Assembly: GCF_014698825.1 (NCBI RefSeq)
Contig: NZ_JACJTT010000016.1
Location: forward strand, 1-64,000
DNA: 64,000 bases
Source of the DNA: Richelia sinica FACHB-800
GTDB lineage: Bacteria > Cyanobacteriota > Cyanobacteriia > Cyanobacteriales > Nostocaceae
Direction: 5' to 3'
Each line of letters starts with the position of its first letter. The stretch's first letter is position 1. The notes beneath the pieces are model-generated. The model did not search any database and was not told the origin of the DNA. It worked only from the letters and a program-made list of their open reading frames with translations. A program made the position numbers and the translations under genes. This document shows positions 26,873 to 38,669 of this stretch, in pieces.

Positions 26873-27754
26873 TTAAATAATTCGATTAAAATTCTCTAAA
26901 CCAACTACAGATAGATATTCAATACAAGCGATTTTTTTCACGACACCTTGCCCATGAGTAGGAAGATTTCTCTTTAAACTATATGGGATTTTTTTATCCA
27001 GCATCTGTTCACCATCAGCAATATTAATTCTGATGAAAACTTCTCTTTGTTCACTGACACTGTTAATATTTTCTGCGGTTAATTGTAGTATATTTTGGAT
27101 CTTGTCTGCTTCTTCTGGTTTTTTACATAGAAAATATGAGGAATTATCTATTAGTGTTTCTATCTCAGAGAGATTAATGGGTGAATTTTCGTTCACATTT
27201 TCTGATAATACCGAAGCTGGTACAACAAGACATAAAGATACAGGTTGAGGATTACTTACTGGTGGTGGAGAAACAACAGATTTTATTGGCGGGCGTTCTT
27301 GTTGTCCTTGTTGTTGTTCATTCGACCTTCTTCTAAATATAATAAATATAATACAAGCAGGTACTCCTACAATCAAACATCCTATGACAACAATTTGAAA
27401 TAATTTCATATCATGATCTTCCAGTTTATGTCCAAAATATTTACGAAGATTTTTACCTGTTTCTTTTACGTCTTCTTTTAACTTCTCAAATAGACCCTTC
27501 TTATCATTTGGATTAATGATAAAAAGACCAACAATATCAGATGATATAGATAAATCATCTTCTAATGATGCTTTGTTATCAATATTTAATAATGAGCATA
27601 TTTCTTTTGCATCTTGTGAAACTATTAAATTTATTACTGTTGATAAAATTCCTTTTTTCTGATGCTTTATGTGAGGATAAATCTCCTCAAATACTTTTTC
27701 ATATAACTTTTCAATTTCTTGACCTGGAGAAAATCCTATTTTGTCAATGTCCAT
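26873..27754 (-). CDS. Single-pass membrane protein between two dynamins
   Basis: No recognised family. 293 residues: an N-terminal soluble helical domain (1-115), one clear transmembrane helix (118-140) followed by positive residues RRRS, a Gln/Pro-rich linker (145-172), then a C-terminal domain of about 120 residues containing LVVPASVLSENVNENS and SLKRNLPTHGQG. By the positive-inside rule the C-terminal part would be cytosolic, or the N-terminal domain if the helix flips. Spacings of 33 and 14 bases to the flanking GTPase genes show one operon, so it may anchor or recruit the GTPase pair to a membrane. AT-rich with no HIP1 octamer. Confidence 0.75.
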   Translation of the reverse strand: MDIDKIGFSPGQEIEKLYEKVFEEIYPHIKHQKKGILSTVINLIVSQDAKEICSLLNIDNKASLEDDLSISSDIVGLFIINPNDKKGLFEKLKEDVKETGKNLRKYFGHKLEDHDMKLFQIVVIGCLIVGVPACIIFIIFRRRSNEQQQGQQERPPIKSVVSPPPVSNPQPVSLCLVVPASVLSENVNENSPINLSEIETLIDNSSYFLCKKPEEADKIQNILQLTAENINSVSEQREVFIRINIADGEQMLDKKIPYSLKRNLPTHGQGVVKKIACIEYLSVVGLENFNRII

Positions 27755-27787
27755 ATTATTTTTTTATTAACTGTTTTTTTGATCACA

Positions 27788-30199
27788 CTAATTATTTAAT
27801 TTCCAATAATTTCCCAAACTAGAAAATTCGTTTGATAGGTGTTTAGCTTTTTCTTCCATAGGTATCCAGATATTTTTTTGCTTTTCATAATCTAAAGTAA
27901 TTTCTTGGTTAGCTCTATCCAGCCTTTCTTGATAGCGATCAATAACTTCATTCTGAATATTGTCTACATTTTTTTTTAACAAATCTATTTGTTCTAGCAG
28001 CCAACAAACAATTTGATTAACTATTTTAATTTGTTCATCTTGTGCTTGCCTAATCCAACCTGCTAATAAATCTTCTACACTAGGTATTTGAGCATTATCA
28101 CTCGAACGGGTTTGATATTGTGTATCATAAATAGTTCTTTCCCATAGCCATAATGTGTACCAAATTCTTTCTTTTCTTTCAACTTTTATTGCTTCTTCCC
28201 AGGTTCCTTGCGTAACTGCGAATCCTGCTGTAAATCGAAAATTAAAAGTTAGTTGATTATCAACTTGGTTGAGTTGTTTAGAATCAGGAAATTTAATAGA
28301 TATATTGGGTGCAATATCATTTACACCTTCTTTAATATGTGATAAATAGTAACAAAATAACTCAGAAATAGCTTCATAAATCCTATTTATTTCTTGGTTA
28401 GAAATTTGCTTTAATACATCCTCTATTACAATATTAAGATGAATCGCTAATTCATTTAGTTCTTCATTAATTTGTTTAAGTTTGTCTTTTTCTGCATCTG
28501 TTCTTGCTTCCATGATTTTACCGTCTTTAGCAACAGAAGCAGTGTAACCTAAGTTTACTAAACGATTTAAGTTTCTGGATAGTAAATTTACATTTAAAAT
28601 ATTTGCCTTTTTAAAATTTATATTTTCTAAATCTACTTTTCCCTTTTCTAAAGATTCTGCTACTGCATTTAATACATCATTAATTCCTTTTCTTAATGAA
28701 TCACGCCACACAAAAAGAGGAGATAATTTTTCTCCTAATTCATTATAAGGTTCTGCCTTTTTTAATTCTGCTAGCGCAGTCTTGATATAGCTTATTGTAT
28801 CTTCGTTTAATTCCTCTTGCAGAACTTTTTTAACTTTTGCATCTAATTTTTCAAATGGTTCTCTCAACTCTAAATTACTAATTTCTAGGAAATGTTTAAT
28901 TCCTGATCTAATCTGTGATATATTTTCACATTCTTCTTGATACCGTTCCTCAGAACTATTAATAACAGCATTTGTTGTTTGTATTGCCCACTCTGTTATG
29001 GCATTTCCAGCAGCTATATTAAATCGCTCTATAATTTGGGGAATTACCAACTGTGGAAAGTGTTGATTGATATGTTCTCTTAAATTTAGCTGAAATTCTT
29101 CAGCATATGATTTTTGCCATAATGCTGCCGCAACTCTGTTTCTATCGTGTCTATTCCATTTTTGTGTGTTACGTGGTAAGTCTTCTAATATCTCTTCAAT
29201 TAATCCATTAAAATAGTTATCCGCTTTTTTACAAGCATCTGCACTGTAAATATCATCATGATGTTGAATTTGCAATGCTAACAAAGCAGGCCATGTACTC
29301 AGTTTTACTACTTCTAGCTTTTCAATTTCTTCTGTGTATTCTCTCAATTGTTCAGTTAATTCATTTTTAATACTACGAATAGTATTTTCAAAAAAGCGGA
29401 TTTCTGTTTCTGGCCAGTTTCTATCTGCTCGAAAAACATCAATCCTATTCAGCACAAACAGCATCCGCGCAGGAGAACCACCTAAATCTTTTACTTGCTG
29501 TACAACCTCTTGCAATAAACTTTTGACTTTTTGAGAATCGGTTTCTGCACTGTTATAAGTAACTATACATAAAGCCTCTCGACATTGTTTAATAACATTA
29601 GCATTACCTTGATCACCAACATAAGCTAACCCAGGTAAATCAAGGATTCTAACTTTTGTTCCTCGTGGTAATTGTAATTGAGATTCTTTTAATAATCGGA
29701 AAGGATAAAAAATTGTAGATTGTGGACAGGCTAAATTAGGTTGTTTTTCTCTGTTTTCGATGTAACTTATCATCGCTTGATAAAGCAATTGATAAATTTT
29801 TTCTTCACTAATTCCTTTCCATTCTCCACACTCCCACAAAGCACCTGGTGTTTCATGGATTATCAGAGATTTTTCTCTACTATATTCAATTGTTACTGCT
29901 CCTGCACTCATTTCACTGACGGCAACAGGAACAATTTCTGCACCACATAATAAATTTACCAGGGTGCTTTTACCGCTACTGGTAGTTCCCGTTGTCGCAA
30001 GGGTAAGGGTAGGATTTTGTAATTCGTGAACTAGCTGAGTTAATGCGGTTTCTAATTTATCTGACAGTTCTTGTATTTCCGGTTGATAACTCTCTGGTAA
30101 ATGCTGAGATATTTCCGTGTGAAAGTTATTCCAGTATTGTGCAAGTAATTTAGCTTTAAACTCGATTTCTTCAAATACCTTATACACTTGCTTATTCAT
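27788..30199 (-). CDS. Dynamin-like GTPase (first gene of operon)
   Basis: Large GTPase, 803 residues. P-loop GTTSSGKST (71-79), G3 LDLPGLAYVG (186-195), and NRID (251-254) as the guanine-specificity motif. Long helical remainder with coiled-coil-like segments (about 330-560 and at the C-terminus, where QNEVIDRYQERLDRANQEI is strongly heptad-like). No clear transmembrane helix. Its P-loop and guanine motifs differ from the second GTPase of the operon, so the two are diverged paralogues that could assemble together, as known for paired bacterial dynamins. ATG start, divergent from fabG across 180 bases. Confidence 0.85.
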   Translation of the reverse strand: MNKQVYKVFEEIEFKAKLLAQYWNNFHTEISQHLPESYQPEIQELSDKLETALTQLVHELQNPTLTLATTGTTSSGKSTLVNLLCGAEIVPVAVSEMSAGAVTIEYSREKSLIIHETPGALWECGEWKGISEEKIYQLLYQAMISYIENREKQPNLACPQSTIFYPFRLLKESQLQLPRGTKVRILDLPGLAYVGDQGNANVIKQCREALCIVTYNSAETDSQKVKSLLQEVVQQVKDLGGSPARMLFVLNRIDVFRADRNWPETEIRFFENTIRSIKNELTEQLREYTEEIEKLEVVKLSTWPALLALQIQHHDDIYSADACKKADNYFNGLIEEILEDLPRNTQKWNRHDRNRVAAALWQKSYAEEFQLNLREHINQHFPQLVIPQIIERFNIAAGNAITEWAIQTTNAVINSSEERYQEECENISQIRSGIKHFLEISNLELREPFEKLDAKVKKVLQEELNEDTISYIKTALAELKKAEPYNELGEKLSPLFVWRDSLRKGINDVLNAVAESLEKGKVDLENINFKKANILNVNLLSRNLNRLVNLGYTASVAKDGKIMEARTDAEKDKLKQINEELNELAIHLNIVIEDVLKQISNQEINRIYEAISELFCYYLSHIKEGVNDIAPNISIKFPDSKQLNQVDNQLTFNFRFTAGFAVTQGTWEEAIKVERKERIWYTLWLWERTIYDTQYQTRSSDNAQIPSVEDLLAGWIRQAQDEQIKIVNQIVCWLLEQIDLLKKNVDNIQNEVIDRYQERLDRANQEITLDYEKQKNIWIPMEEKAKHLSNEFSSLGNYWKLNN

Positions 30200-30340
30200 A
30201 TTGTTTTAATTATTAATGCTTGTATACTTGAGATAAATTTTATATAAGTATACAAAAGGTGTCAAGATTAACAAAGTGTAGATTATTAATCTTGTGGGAA
30301 TCTGAGGATAAATGCTTAAATACTCCCCCCATGACCATAA

Positions 30341-31123
<783 letters not shown>

Positions 31124-31175
31124 GAAGAGAACATCCTGAGTGAATTAATCAAGTGAAAAGGTACAAATAAAGTTG

Positions 31176-31203
31176 GAGTTGTGAATTAAAAAATTCATAA
31201 CTC
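31176..31203. terminator. Bidirectional hairpin after fabG
   Basis: GAGTTGTGAATT pairs with AATTCATAACTC (one mismatch), four A residues in the loop. It lies between two convergent genes. Confidence 0.5.
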
Positions 31204-31215
31204 ATAACTCATTGT

Positions 31216-32298
31216 TTAGGATGGTTGGCGGATTCTTTGCCAGACAGTAAAACCTAAAAGAAAAACAATACTCACAGCAGAGGCCACCATCACTGCCATA
31301 GTCATTTCCTGTACTAGCATTGCCAATAAATTGCAAGCCAGGGTAATTGACCACAGGGTAAAAGCTGCGTGGCGTTGAGATAAACCCCAAGCAAGTAGGC
31401 GGTGATGTAGGTGGTCTTTGCCAGGGGTACTGAGGGGATTTTTACCTGCTAAAAGTCGGCGGATAAACACTTGTGTGGTGTCCAGTACAGGCAACAGCAA
31501 AAATAAAACTGTGGGCACAAGGGCGTAAACAGTGTTTTGTTGCAATTTCCCTAAAATGCTAGTTGCTGCTAAGACATAGCCAAAAAAGTAAGCTCCGGCA
31601 TCACCCATAATAATGCGAGAAGGGTGGAAATTGTGACGTAAAAAACCTAGTGCGGCACCAGCTAAGGCAGCCAAAACCAAGGTAGCTGCGGCACGATTAT
31701 CAAATTGGGCGGAAACACCCAACAAACTCATAGCTGTAATAAAACTGATTCCACCTGCTAATCCATCCATCCCATCCATTAAATTGATGGCATTGGTAAT
31801 ACCTACTACCCACAGCACAGTTAAGGCCATTGATAACAGGGAATCAATGGGTGTACCAAAGGCAACCTTAATACTGATGCCGTTAGCTACAAGTAAAAGA
31901 GCAGTTGTCACCTGGGCCCAAAGTCTGACTGATGGTGGTAAACCAAATTGGTCATCAATAAACCCAACTAAGACTAAGATGGAACCTCCCAGAAGAATGG
32001 TGAGAACTTGAACCAATACGCCTTGTAATTCAATTGGTCTAAGTAGACTAGCTAGGACTAAAGCGGCAATTACTCCTGCATAGATAGCTAAACCGCCAGC
32101 ATTAGGTAAGGGTTCCCGATTGAGTCTTCGGGCATTAGGTTGGTCAGCCCAACCCACCCGCAGAGCAAATTTACGGACTGTGGGGATCAAAAACCAAGTT
32201 ACCAGCCAGGCCAAAATAAATGTAAATACTACCGCTAACCAGCCGGTGCCGCTAGGGTCAGCAATACCAAAGGATTTCAGGGAGTTTTCTAAGTTCAT
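31216..32298 (-). CDS. WecA/TagO-type polyprenyl-phosphate GlcNAc-1-phosphate transferase
   Basis: Polytopic membrane enzyme that loads a UDP-sugar phosphate onto undecaprenyl phosphate to start cell-wall polymer, LPS or exopolysaccharide synthesis. About 10-11 helices. Conserved cytosolic loops: DDQFGLPP (Asp115, Asp116), NLMDGMDGLAGG (from Asn172), MGDAGAYFFG (Asp233) and the HLHHR histidines (296-300). MraY is excluded by the HLHHR pattern and overall loop set. ATG start. Upstream, its start region faces the groEL2 promoter. Confidence 0.93.
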   Translation of the reverse strand: MNLENSLKSFGIADPSGTGWLAVVFTFILAWLVTWFLIPTVRKFALRVGWADQPNARRLNREPLPNAGGLAIYAGVIAALVLASLLRPIELQGVLVQVLTILLGGSILVLVGFIDDQFGLPPSVRLWAQVTTALLLVANGISIKVAFGTPIDSLLSMALTVLWVVGITNAINLMDGMDGLAGGISFITAMSLLGVSAQFDNRAAATLVLAALAGAALGFLRHNFHPSRIIMGDAGAYFFGYVLAATSILGKLQQNTVYALVPTVLFLLLPVLDTTQVFIRRLLAGKNPLSTPGKDHLHHRLLAWGLSQRHAAFTLWSITLACNLLAMLVQEMTMAVMVASAVSIVFLLGFTVWQRIRQPS

Positions 32299-32448
32299 CT
32301 CCCAACTCGACTATCACTGCCAGAATCTAACATGAGCATCAAATGTAATTAATATTAATCAATTTTTTTCATAAACATCACCGACAAACCAAGTTGCATT
32401 GTAAGTCAGGTAATTGACTGTAATTTGTAGTTGGAATCGGGAGAACCA

Positions 32449-34184
<1,736 letters not shown>

Positions 34185-34218
34185 GCCCCCTACCTCTGTG
34201 CATAAATAAATTTTAAAT

Positions 34219-34262
34219 AATAGACTTCTTGTAAAAGTGTCAATTTTTGCAAGAAGTCTATT
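34219..34262 (+). terminator. groEL2 terminator hairpin
   Basis: AATAGACTTCTTG and CAAGAAGTCTATT are perfect 13-base arms around an 18-base loop, followed by a T-rich GTTTTATT. The right-arm sequence GCAAGAAGTCTA recurs alone at 34625. Confidence 0.8.
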
Positions 34263-34307
34263 GTTTTATTGAGAATTTCCTAAACCTCACATCTGAGAGT
34301 ATTCTTC

Positions 34308-34436
34308 CTAACTTCTAGATGAATACACTAAAAAGTGAGAATAACTATTTATGAACTCATGCTTGGTCAGGGTACTATCTTTATCCACATTACTAAATTG
34401 CCATAAATAATCTATTTGCTCTGGACTGTAACCCAT
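34308..34436 (-). CDS. Possible micro-ORF with one EF-hand
   Basis: ATG to TAG, 42 codons: the middle reads as a canonical EF-hand loop, NVDKDSTLTKHE, with Asn, Asp, Asp, Thr, backbone and Glu at positions 1, 3, 5, 7, 8 and 12, flanked by an amphipathic IDYLWQFS helix and FINSYSHF. An in-frame TGA lies 30 bases upstream. Glycine at loop position 6 is replaced by Ser. It may be a Ca2+-binding micro-protein or the remnant of a longer EF-hand gene. No ribosome site is obvious, so low confidence. Confidence 0.3.
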   Translation of the reverse strand: MGYSPEQIDYLWQFSNVDKDSTLTKHEFINSYSHFLVYSSRS

Positions 34437-35232
34437 GGCACTCAACTGGCAATTCCTGGTACATCAAAGCTATTGCCAATGATTTTTATTCGTAGGTGTT
34501 TGTTTTTGACCTTAAATAAAAAATTAGCTGTTTGGGAAATATTTTCTACTGTTCACAACAGTCAAGGACAAAATTAATGTATTGATTTAAGATTTCAGTG
34601 TAATAGACAACATTAACTCCATCTGCAAGAAGTCTAATATCCATGACCTAGCGCAGTTACATTGGCAATATTTATACTTTTTATCAATACGAAAGTAATT
34701 TACTAATGATTACAGAAACTTATTGATAGAACATCTCTGCCGAATTGATTCGGTCTTCCTTCAATGTCAATTGAGATCACACAAGCAACACCCACAATAT
34801 AGCCCCCAGATCCAATTACCCTACCTTTGGTTGCTTTGGAAGTTATACCTATTGCCTGCTGTTACGATATCATCCAGCTTAGTTACAATTACCTTCTCTA
34901 GTCCCAAGATAAACTCTCTTTACCTTTCCAGGAAAACCCCTCTGTTACTTCAATCATCAGGATTTAAACAGGAACCATATATTGCTTCAGACTAACTAAT
35001 TAGATATTGTAATATCCCATACTTTGAAAATTTTGGCCATAAGTTATCATATGAGCATATGCGTGTGTTCAGTCTCGTAGCATCTGTAGTTGTAGAACAA
35101 TCAACTATTATTGTTGATAGGCTGCAAGTCTGATAGCTAATGGATCAGTAGTATCTATGCAATGCTTGCTAGTTACTTAATTCTGTTTCCCAGACTAACT
35201 AATCGCTCTTTGTTGAAACTTACGTGACCGAC
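34437..35232. other. Intergenic region, probably rbp leader
   Basis: About 800 bases with no credible gene. The last 200 or so are probably promoter and long 5' leader of the RRM protein gene, as is usual for cyanobacterial rbp genes; no cold-box consensus could be confirmed by eye. Confidence 0.5.
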
Positions 35233-35517
35233 ATGACTATTTACGTTGGAAATCTCTCCTACCGCGCAACTGAAGCAGACTTAAAAGCCGTGTTTGCTGA
35301 TTATGGCGAGGTAAAAAGAGTTGTCTTACCTACAGACCGCGAAACCGGCAGAATGCGCGGCTTTGCTTTTGTTGAAATGATGGAAGATGCTCAAGAAGAT
35401 GCTGCCATTCAAGAATTAGATGGTGCAGAATGGATGGGCCGTCAACTGAGAGTTAACAAAGCAAAACCACGAGAGGATAACCGACGAGGTAGTTGGGGCA
35501 AAACACAAGAAGTTTAA
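35233..35517 (+). CDS. RRM RNA-binding protein (Rbp type)
   Basis: Single RNA-recognition-motif protein of the cold-inducible cyanobacterial Rbp family. RNP2 is IYVGNLSY at the N-terminus and RNP1 is RGFAFVEM; a short basic tail (PREDNRRGSWGK) follows. 94 residues from the ATG at 35233; a GTG three codons earlier at 35224 is less like the family start MxIYVGNL. Binds single-stranded RNA and probably affects mRNA fate or localisation. Alone in its transcript, with a terminator just downstream. Confidence 0.93.
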   Translation: MTIYVGNLSYRATEADLKAVFADYGEVKRVVLPTDRETGRMRGFAFVEMMEDAQEDAAIQELDGAEWMGRQLRVNKAKPREDNRRGSWGKTQEV

Positions 35518-35624
35518 TCCAACTGGGAAACTTATTATAGCATATTGTTTTCTAGTTATAAACCACATATTAACTAATATTAACTAGAAACAATCGTCAT
35601 CAAGACAACAATATATAACTCAGT

Positions 35625-35680
35625 CCGACTAGTAGTTAAAGCTTTGTAAAGATGACCACTAGTCGGCTTTTGTTATTTTT
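35625..35680 (+). terminator. Terminator after rbp
   Basis: CCGACTAGT and ACTAGTCGG are perfect 9-base arms, followed by CTTTTGTTATTTTT. A typical rho-independent signal. Confidence 0.85.
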
Positions 35681-35963
35681 ATCAGAATAGGTCAAATCAT
35701 GTCTGATAGAGTTTAAGGCTAAAAATCAAAACAAAAGCGTAAAATTACAAGATTTTGCCAATTTATGGCTAGATAAAGTCACCATTATTTATTGACCAGA
35801 CCATGTCAATCTTTTTGTAGATGAGTCAGCGCAAATCTTCATTTCTTTAGTTTATATAAAATCACATTTAAGTTATCAAATTACCTTTCTAAGATAGAGA
35901 CAGTGACCTCAAGTTACTACCGAGAAAACCTAACTACTAGCAAATCGCTAGGGAGTAACAAAA
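35681..35963. other. fbp upstream region
   Basis: Part of the 446-base gap before fbp. AT-rich, no motif assigned with confidence; GGGAG precedes the fbp ATG by nine bases and is its ribosome site. Confidence 0.5.
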
Positions 35964-37013
35964 ATGGCTCAAGTGCCAGACTCTTTAGATATACCTACTA
36001 ATCATGCTTCAGACCAAAGTCTAGACCGTGACTGTACAACCTTATCTCGTCACGTTCTCCAGCAATTGCACAGTTTTTCAGCAGATGCACAAGATTTAAG
36101 TGCTCTCATGAACCGCATTGGTCTAGCGGGGAAATTAATCGCTCGCCGATTGAGTCGTGCTGGTTTAATGGAAGGTGTGTTGGGCATTACCGGAGAAGTT
36201 AACGTCCAAGGAGAAACTGTCAAAAAAATGGACGTTTATGCCAATGAAGTGTTTATTTCTGTGTTTAAGCAAAGCGGTTTAGTATGCCGCCTAGCTTCTG
36301 AGGAAATGGAGAAACCCTACTACATCCCAGAAAACTGTCCGATTGGTCGCTATACTCTCTTGTACGACCCCATTGATGGTTCCTCGAACACAGATACAAA
36401 CCTCAGTTTAGGTTCAATTTTCTCTATTCGCCAACAAGAGGGGAATGATCTAGATGGGGAGGCTACAGATTTACTTTCCCATGGCAGGAAACAATTAGCT
36501 GCTGGATATATTCTCTATGGTCCCAGCACTATGTTGGTTTACACCCTTGGTCAAGGTGTACATTCCTTTACTCTTGACCCTAGCTTAGGGGAATTTATTC
36601 TCAGTGAAGAAAATATTCAAATGCCTGCACATGGTGCAATTTACAGTGTGAACGAGGGTAATTTCTGGCAATGGGAAGAGCCATTTAGAGAATATATCCG
36701 CTATGTACATCGCACGGAAGGTTATGCGGCCCGGTACAGTGGGGCTATGGTGAGTGATATTCACCGGATTTTATTACAAGGTGGTGTGTTTCTTTATCCT
36801 GGTACAGTAGCAAAACCAGAAGGTAAATTACGGCTTTTATATGAATCTGCACCTTTAGCATTTTTAATTGAACAAGCTGGTGGTCGTGCTACTACTGGGA
36901 AAACTGAGATATTAGATTTTGTCGCTACAAAACTTCACCAACGAACACCACTAATTATTGGCAGTAAAGATGATGTGGCGAAAGTTGAGTCTTTTATAAA
37001 ACAAGGTAGTTAA
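35964..37013 (+). CDS. fbp: Class I fructose-1,6-bisphosphatase
   Basis: Removes the 1-phosphate from fructose-1,6-bisphosphate, recycling triose phosphate into hexose for the oxidative pentose phosphate pathway. The metal-binding [17 protein letters not shown] and earlier KLIARRL helix are class I features; the SBPase/FBPase bifunctional class II type is excluded. 349 residues, cytosolic. Good GGGAG ribosome site. First gene of fbp-tal-zwf-opcA, the order known in Nostoc punctiforme, where the operon supplies reductant for nitrogen fixation. Confidence 0.96.
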   Translation: MAQVPDSLDIPTNHASDQSLDRDCTTLSRHVLQQLHSFSADAQDLSALMNRIGLAGKLIARRLSRAGLMEGVLGITGEVNVQGETVKKMDVYANEVFISVFKQSGLVCRLASEEMEKPYYIPENCPIGRYTLLYDPIDGSSNTDTNLSLGSIFSIRQQEGNDLDGEATDLLSHGRKQLAAGYILYGPSTMLVYTLGQGVHSFTLDPSLGEFILSEENIQMPAHGAIYSVNEGNFWQWEEPFREYIRYVHRTEGYAARYSGAMVSDIHRILLQGGVFLYPGTVAKPEGKLRLLYESAPLAFLIEQAGGRATTGKTEILDFVATKLHQRTPLIIGSKDDVAKVESFIKQGS

Positions 37014-37364
37014 TTATTTGTTAAATCTAGCCGCCACCAAGAGTTAATGAGAGCAAAATGACAATTATATTTTGCAGGAAAAAGATTTGGTGTTGCTGTA
37101 TCAACTAGGACTATAAGGCTGGGCAGGGATACGGGAACTTCCTACCCAACTCTCATATTTTTTCCGAGTCATTGAGAACAAGATTGCCAATGTGACATGG
37201 GAATGCAGGATTAACTTTGTTTTGGCAGGAAGTTTCAGAATTATCTCAGTGGGTTGATGGCATTGATGATGAGCGAGGTCAAAATGCAAAAGACACCATC
37301 CTGTGAGTAAGTCTCGCAAACTTCACTGACAAACATTGTTAACAAGAGTGTAATCAAAACAACT
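37014..37364. other. fbp-tal spacer
   Basis: 351 bases between fbp and tal; long enough for an internal promoter. A short minus-strand open frame here (37101-37319) is not credible. Confidence 0.5.
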
Positions 37365-38510
37365 ATGACAACCAATCATTTATTAGAGATTAAAAACTAC
37401 GGTCAAAGTATCTGGATGGATAATTTAAGCCGTGACATTATTCAATCCGGAGAACTGCAAGACCTAGTAATTAATCAGGGCATCTCTGGGATTACTTCCA
37501 ATCCTTCCATCTTTGAAAAAGCAATTGCTGGTAATGCTATTTATGATGCTGATATTGAAGCGGGAATTCGTGCTGGTTTACCAACATACAAAATTTATGA
37601 ATCCTTAGCTTTTGCAGATATCCGCAGTGCCTGTGATATTTTGCGTTCTGTGTATGAAGCAAGCAACAGGCTAGATGGTTATGTGAGTATTGAAGTCCCT
37701 CCCACTATTGCCCATGATACTCAAGCTACCATCAACGAAGCCCGCCGATATTTTCAAGAAATTGGGCGGGAAAATGTGATGATTAAGATTCCTGGAACTG
37801 AGGCAGGTTTGCCAGCGGTGGAGGCAGTGATTGCCCAGGGAATCAATGTGAATGTGACTTTGTTATTTGCTGTCTCCAGTTATGTTAATGCGGCTTGGGC
37901 ATATATTGGCGGCTTAGAAAAACGGGTATCTGAAGGGAAAGATATTAGCAAAATTGCTTCTGTAGCCAGCTTTTTCTTGAGCCGGATTGATAACAACATA
38001 GACGCTAAAGTAGATGCCAAGTTGCAGCGGGGTGTTGATGATATTTCCTTGAAAGCTAAACTTGGGGCTATCAGAGGAAAAGTAGCGATCGCTAATGCCA
38101 AAATCGCCTATCAAGAATATAAAAATATAATTGAAAGTGATAGGTGGCAAGCCCTAGCTGCAAAAGGGGCAAACAAACAGCGTCTCCTGTGGGCTAGCAC
38201 CAGCACCAAAGACCCCACCTACAGTGATGTTATGTATGTCAATGAACTGATTGGTCTAGACACAGTTAACACTCTCCCTCCCAACACTATTCGGGCTTGT
38301 GCAGATCACTGTGATGTAGCCAATCGTCTCGAAACAGGCACAGAAGAGGCTTATACCCTAATTGATAGCTTGCAAGACCCAGACATCAACATTGACATCA
38401 ATAGCGTCATGGATGAACTACTCACAGAAGGTATTGACAAATTCCTCCAGCCCTTCCAGTCCCTAATGAACTCTTTAGAAGGGAAAGTCAAGTTATTGTC
38501 ACCAGTATAG
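37365..38510 (+). CDS. tal: Transaldolase
   Basis: Pentose phosphate enzyme that moves a dihydroxyacetone unit between sugar phosphates. Schiff-base lysine in MIKIPGTEAGLPAVE, N-terminal NQGISGITSNPSIFEKAI, and TLLFAVSSY. At 381 residues it is the longer transaldolase subfamily used by cyanobacteria and actinobacteria. ATG start. Second gene of the operon, 160 bases before zwf. In Nostoc its level rises with zwf in nitrogen-fixing cells. Confidence 0.95.
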   Translation: MTTNHLLEIKNYGQSIWMDNLSRDIIQSGELQDLVINQGISGITSNPSIFEKAIAGNAIYDADIEAGIRAGLPTYKIYESLAFADIRSACDILRSVYEASNRLDGYVSIEVPPTIAHDTQATINEARRYFQEIGRENVMIKIPGTEAGLPAVEAVIAQGINVNVTLLFAVSSYVNAAWAYIGGLEKRVSEGKDISKIASVASFFLSRIDNNIDAKVDAKLQRGVDDISLKAKLGAIRGKVAIANAKIAYQEYKNIIESDRWQALAAKGANKQRLLWASTSTKDPTYSDVMYVNELIGLDTVNTLPPNTIRACADHCDVANRLETGTEEAYTLIDSLQDPDINIDINSVMDELLTEGIDKFLQPFQSLMNSLEGKVKLLSPV

Positions 38511-38669
38511 GGGCTGGGGAATGGGGAATAGGAACTTAATCTTATCCTCAACCTTACACCCCTTTCCTAAACCGCAACAGGATGAAAAATCCCACTTAAT
38601 CGACAAAAACAGGCCAATTCATCCTGTTCACCTTTAATCCTTTAATCCTGATCTACAATCCAACATCCT

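Noticed and set aside
34723-34995. 90-codon open frame on the plus strand
   Set aside because: Starts at a non-ATG codon, composition rich in Leu/Ser/His with no motif, no ribosome site; reads as chance in AT-rich spacer.
37101-37319. 72-codon minus-strand frame between fbp and tal
   Set aside because: No recognisable sequence, lies antisense inside an operon spacer.
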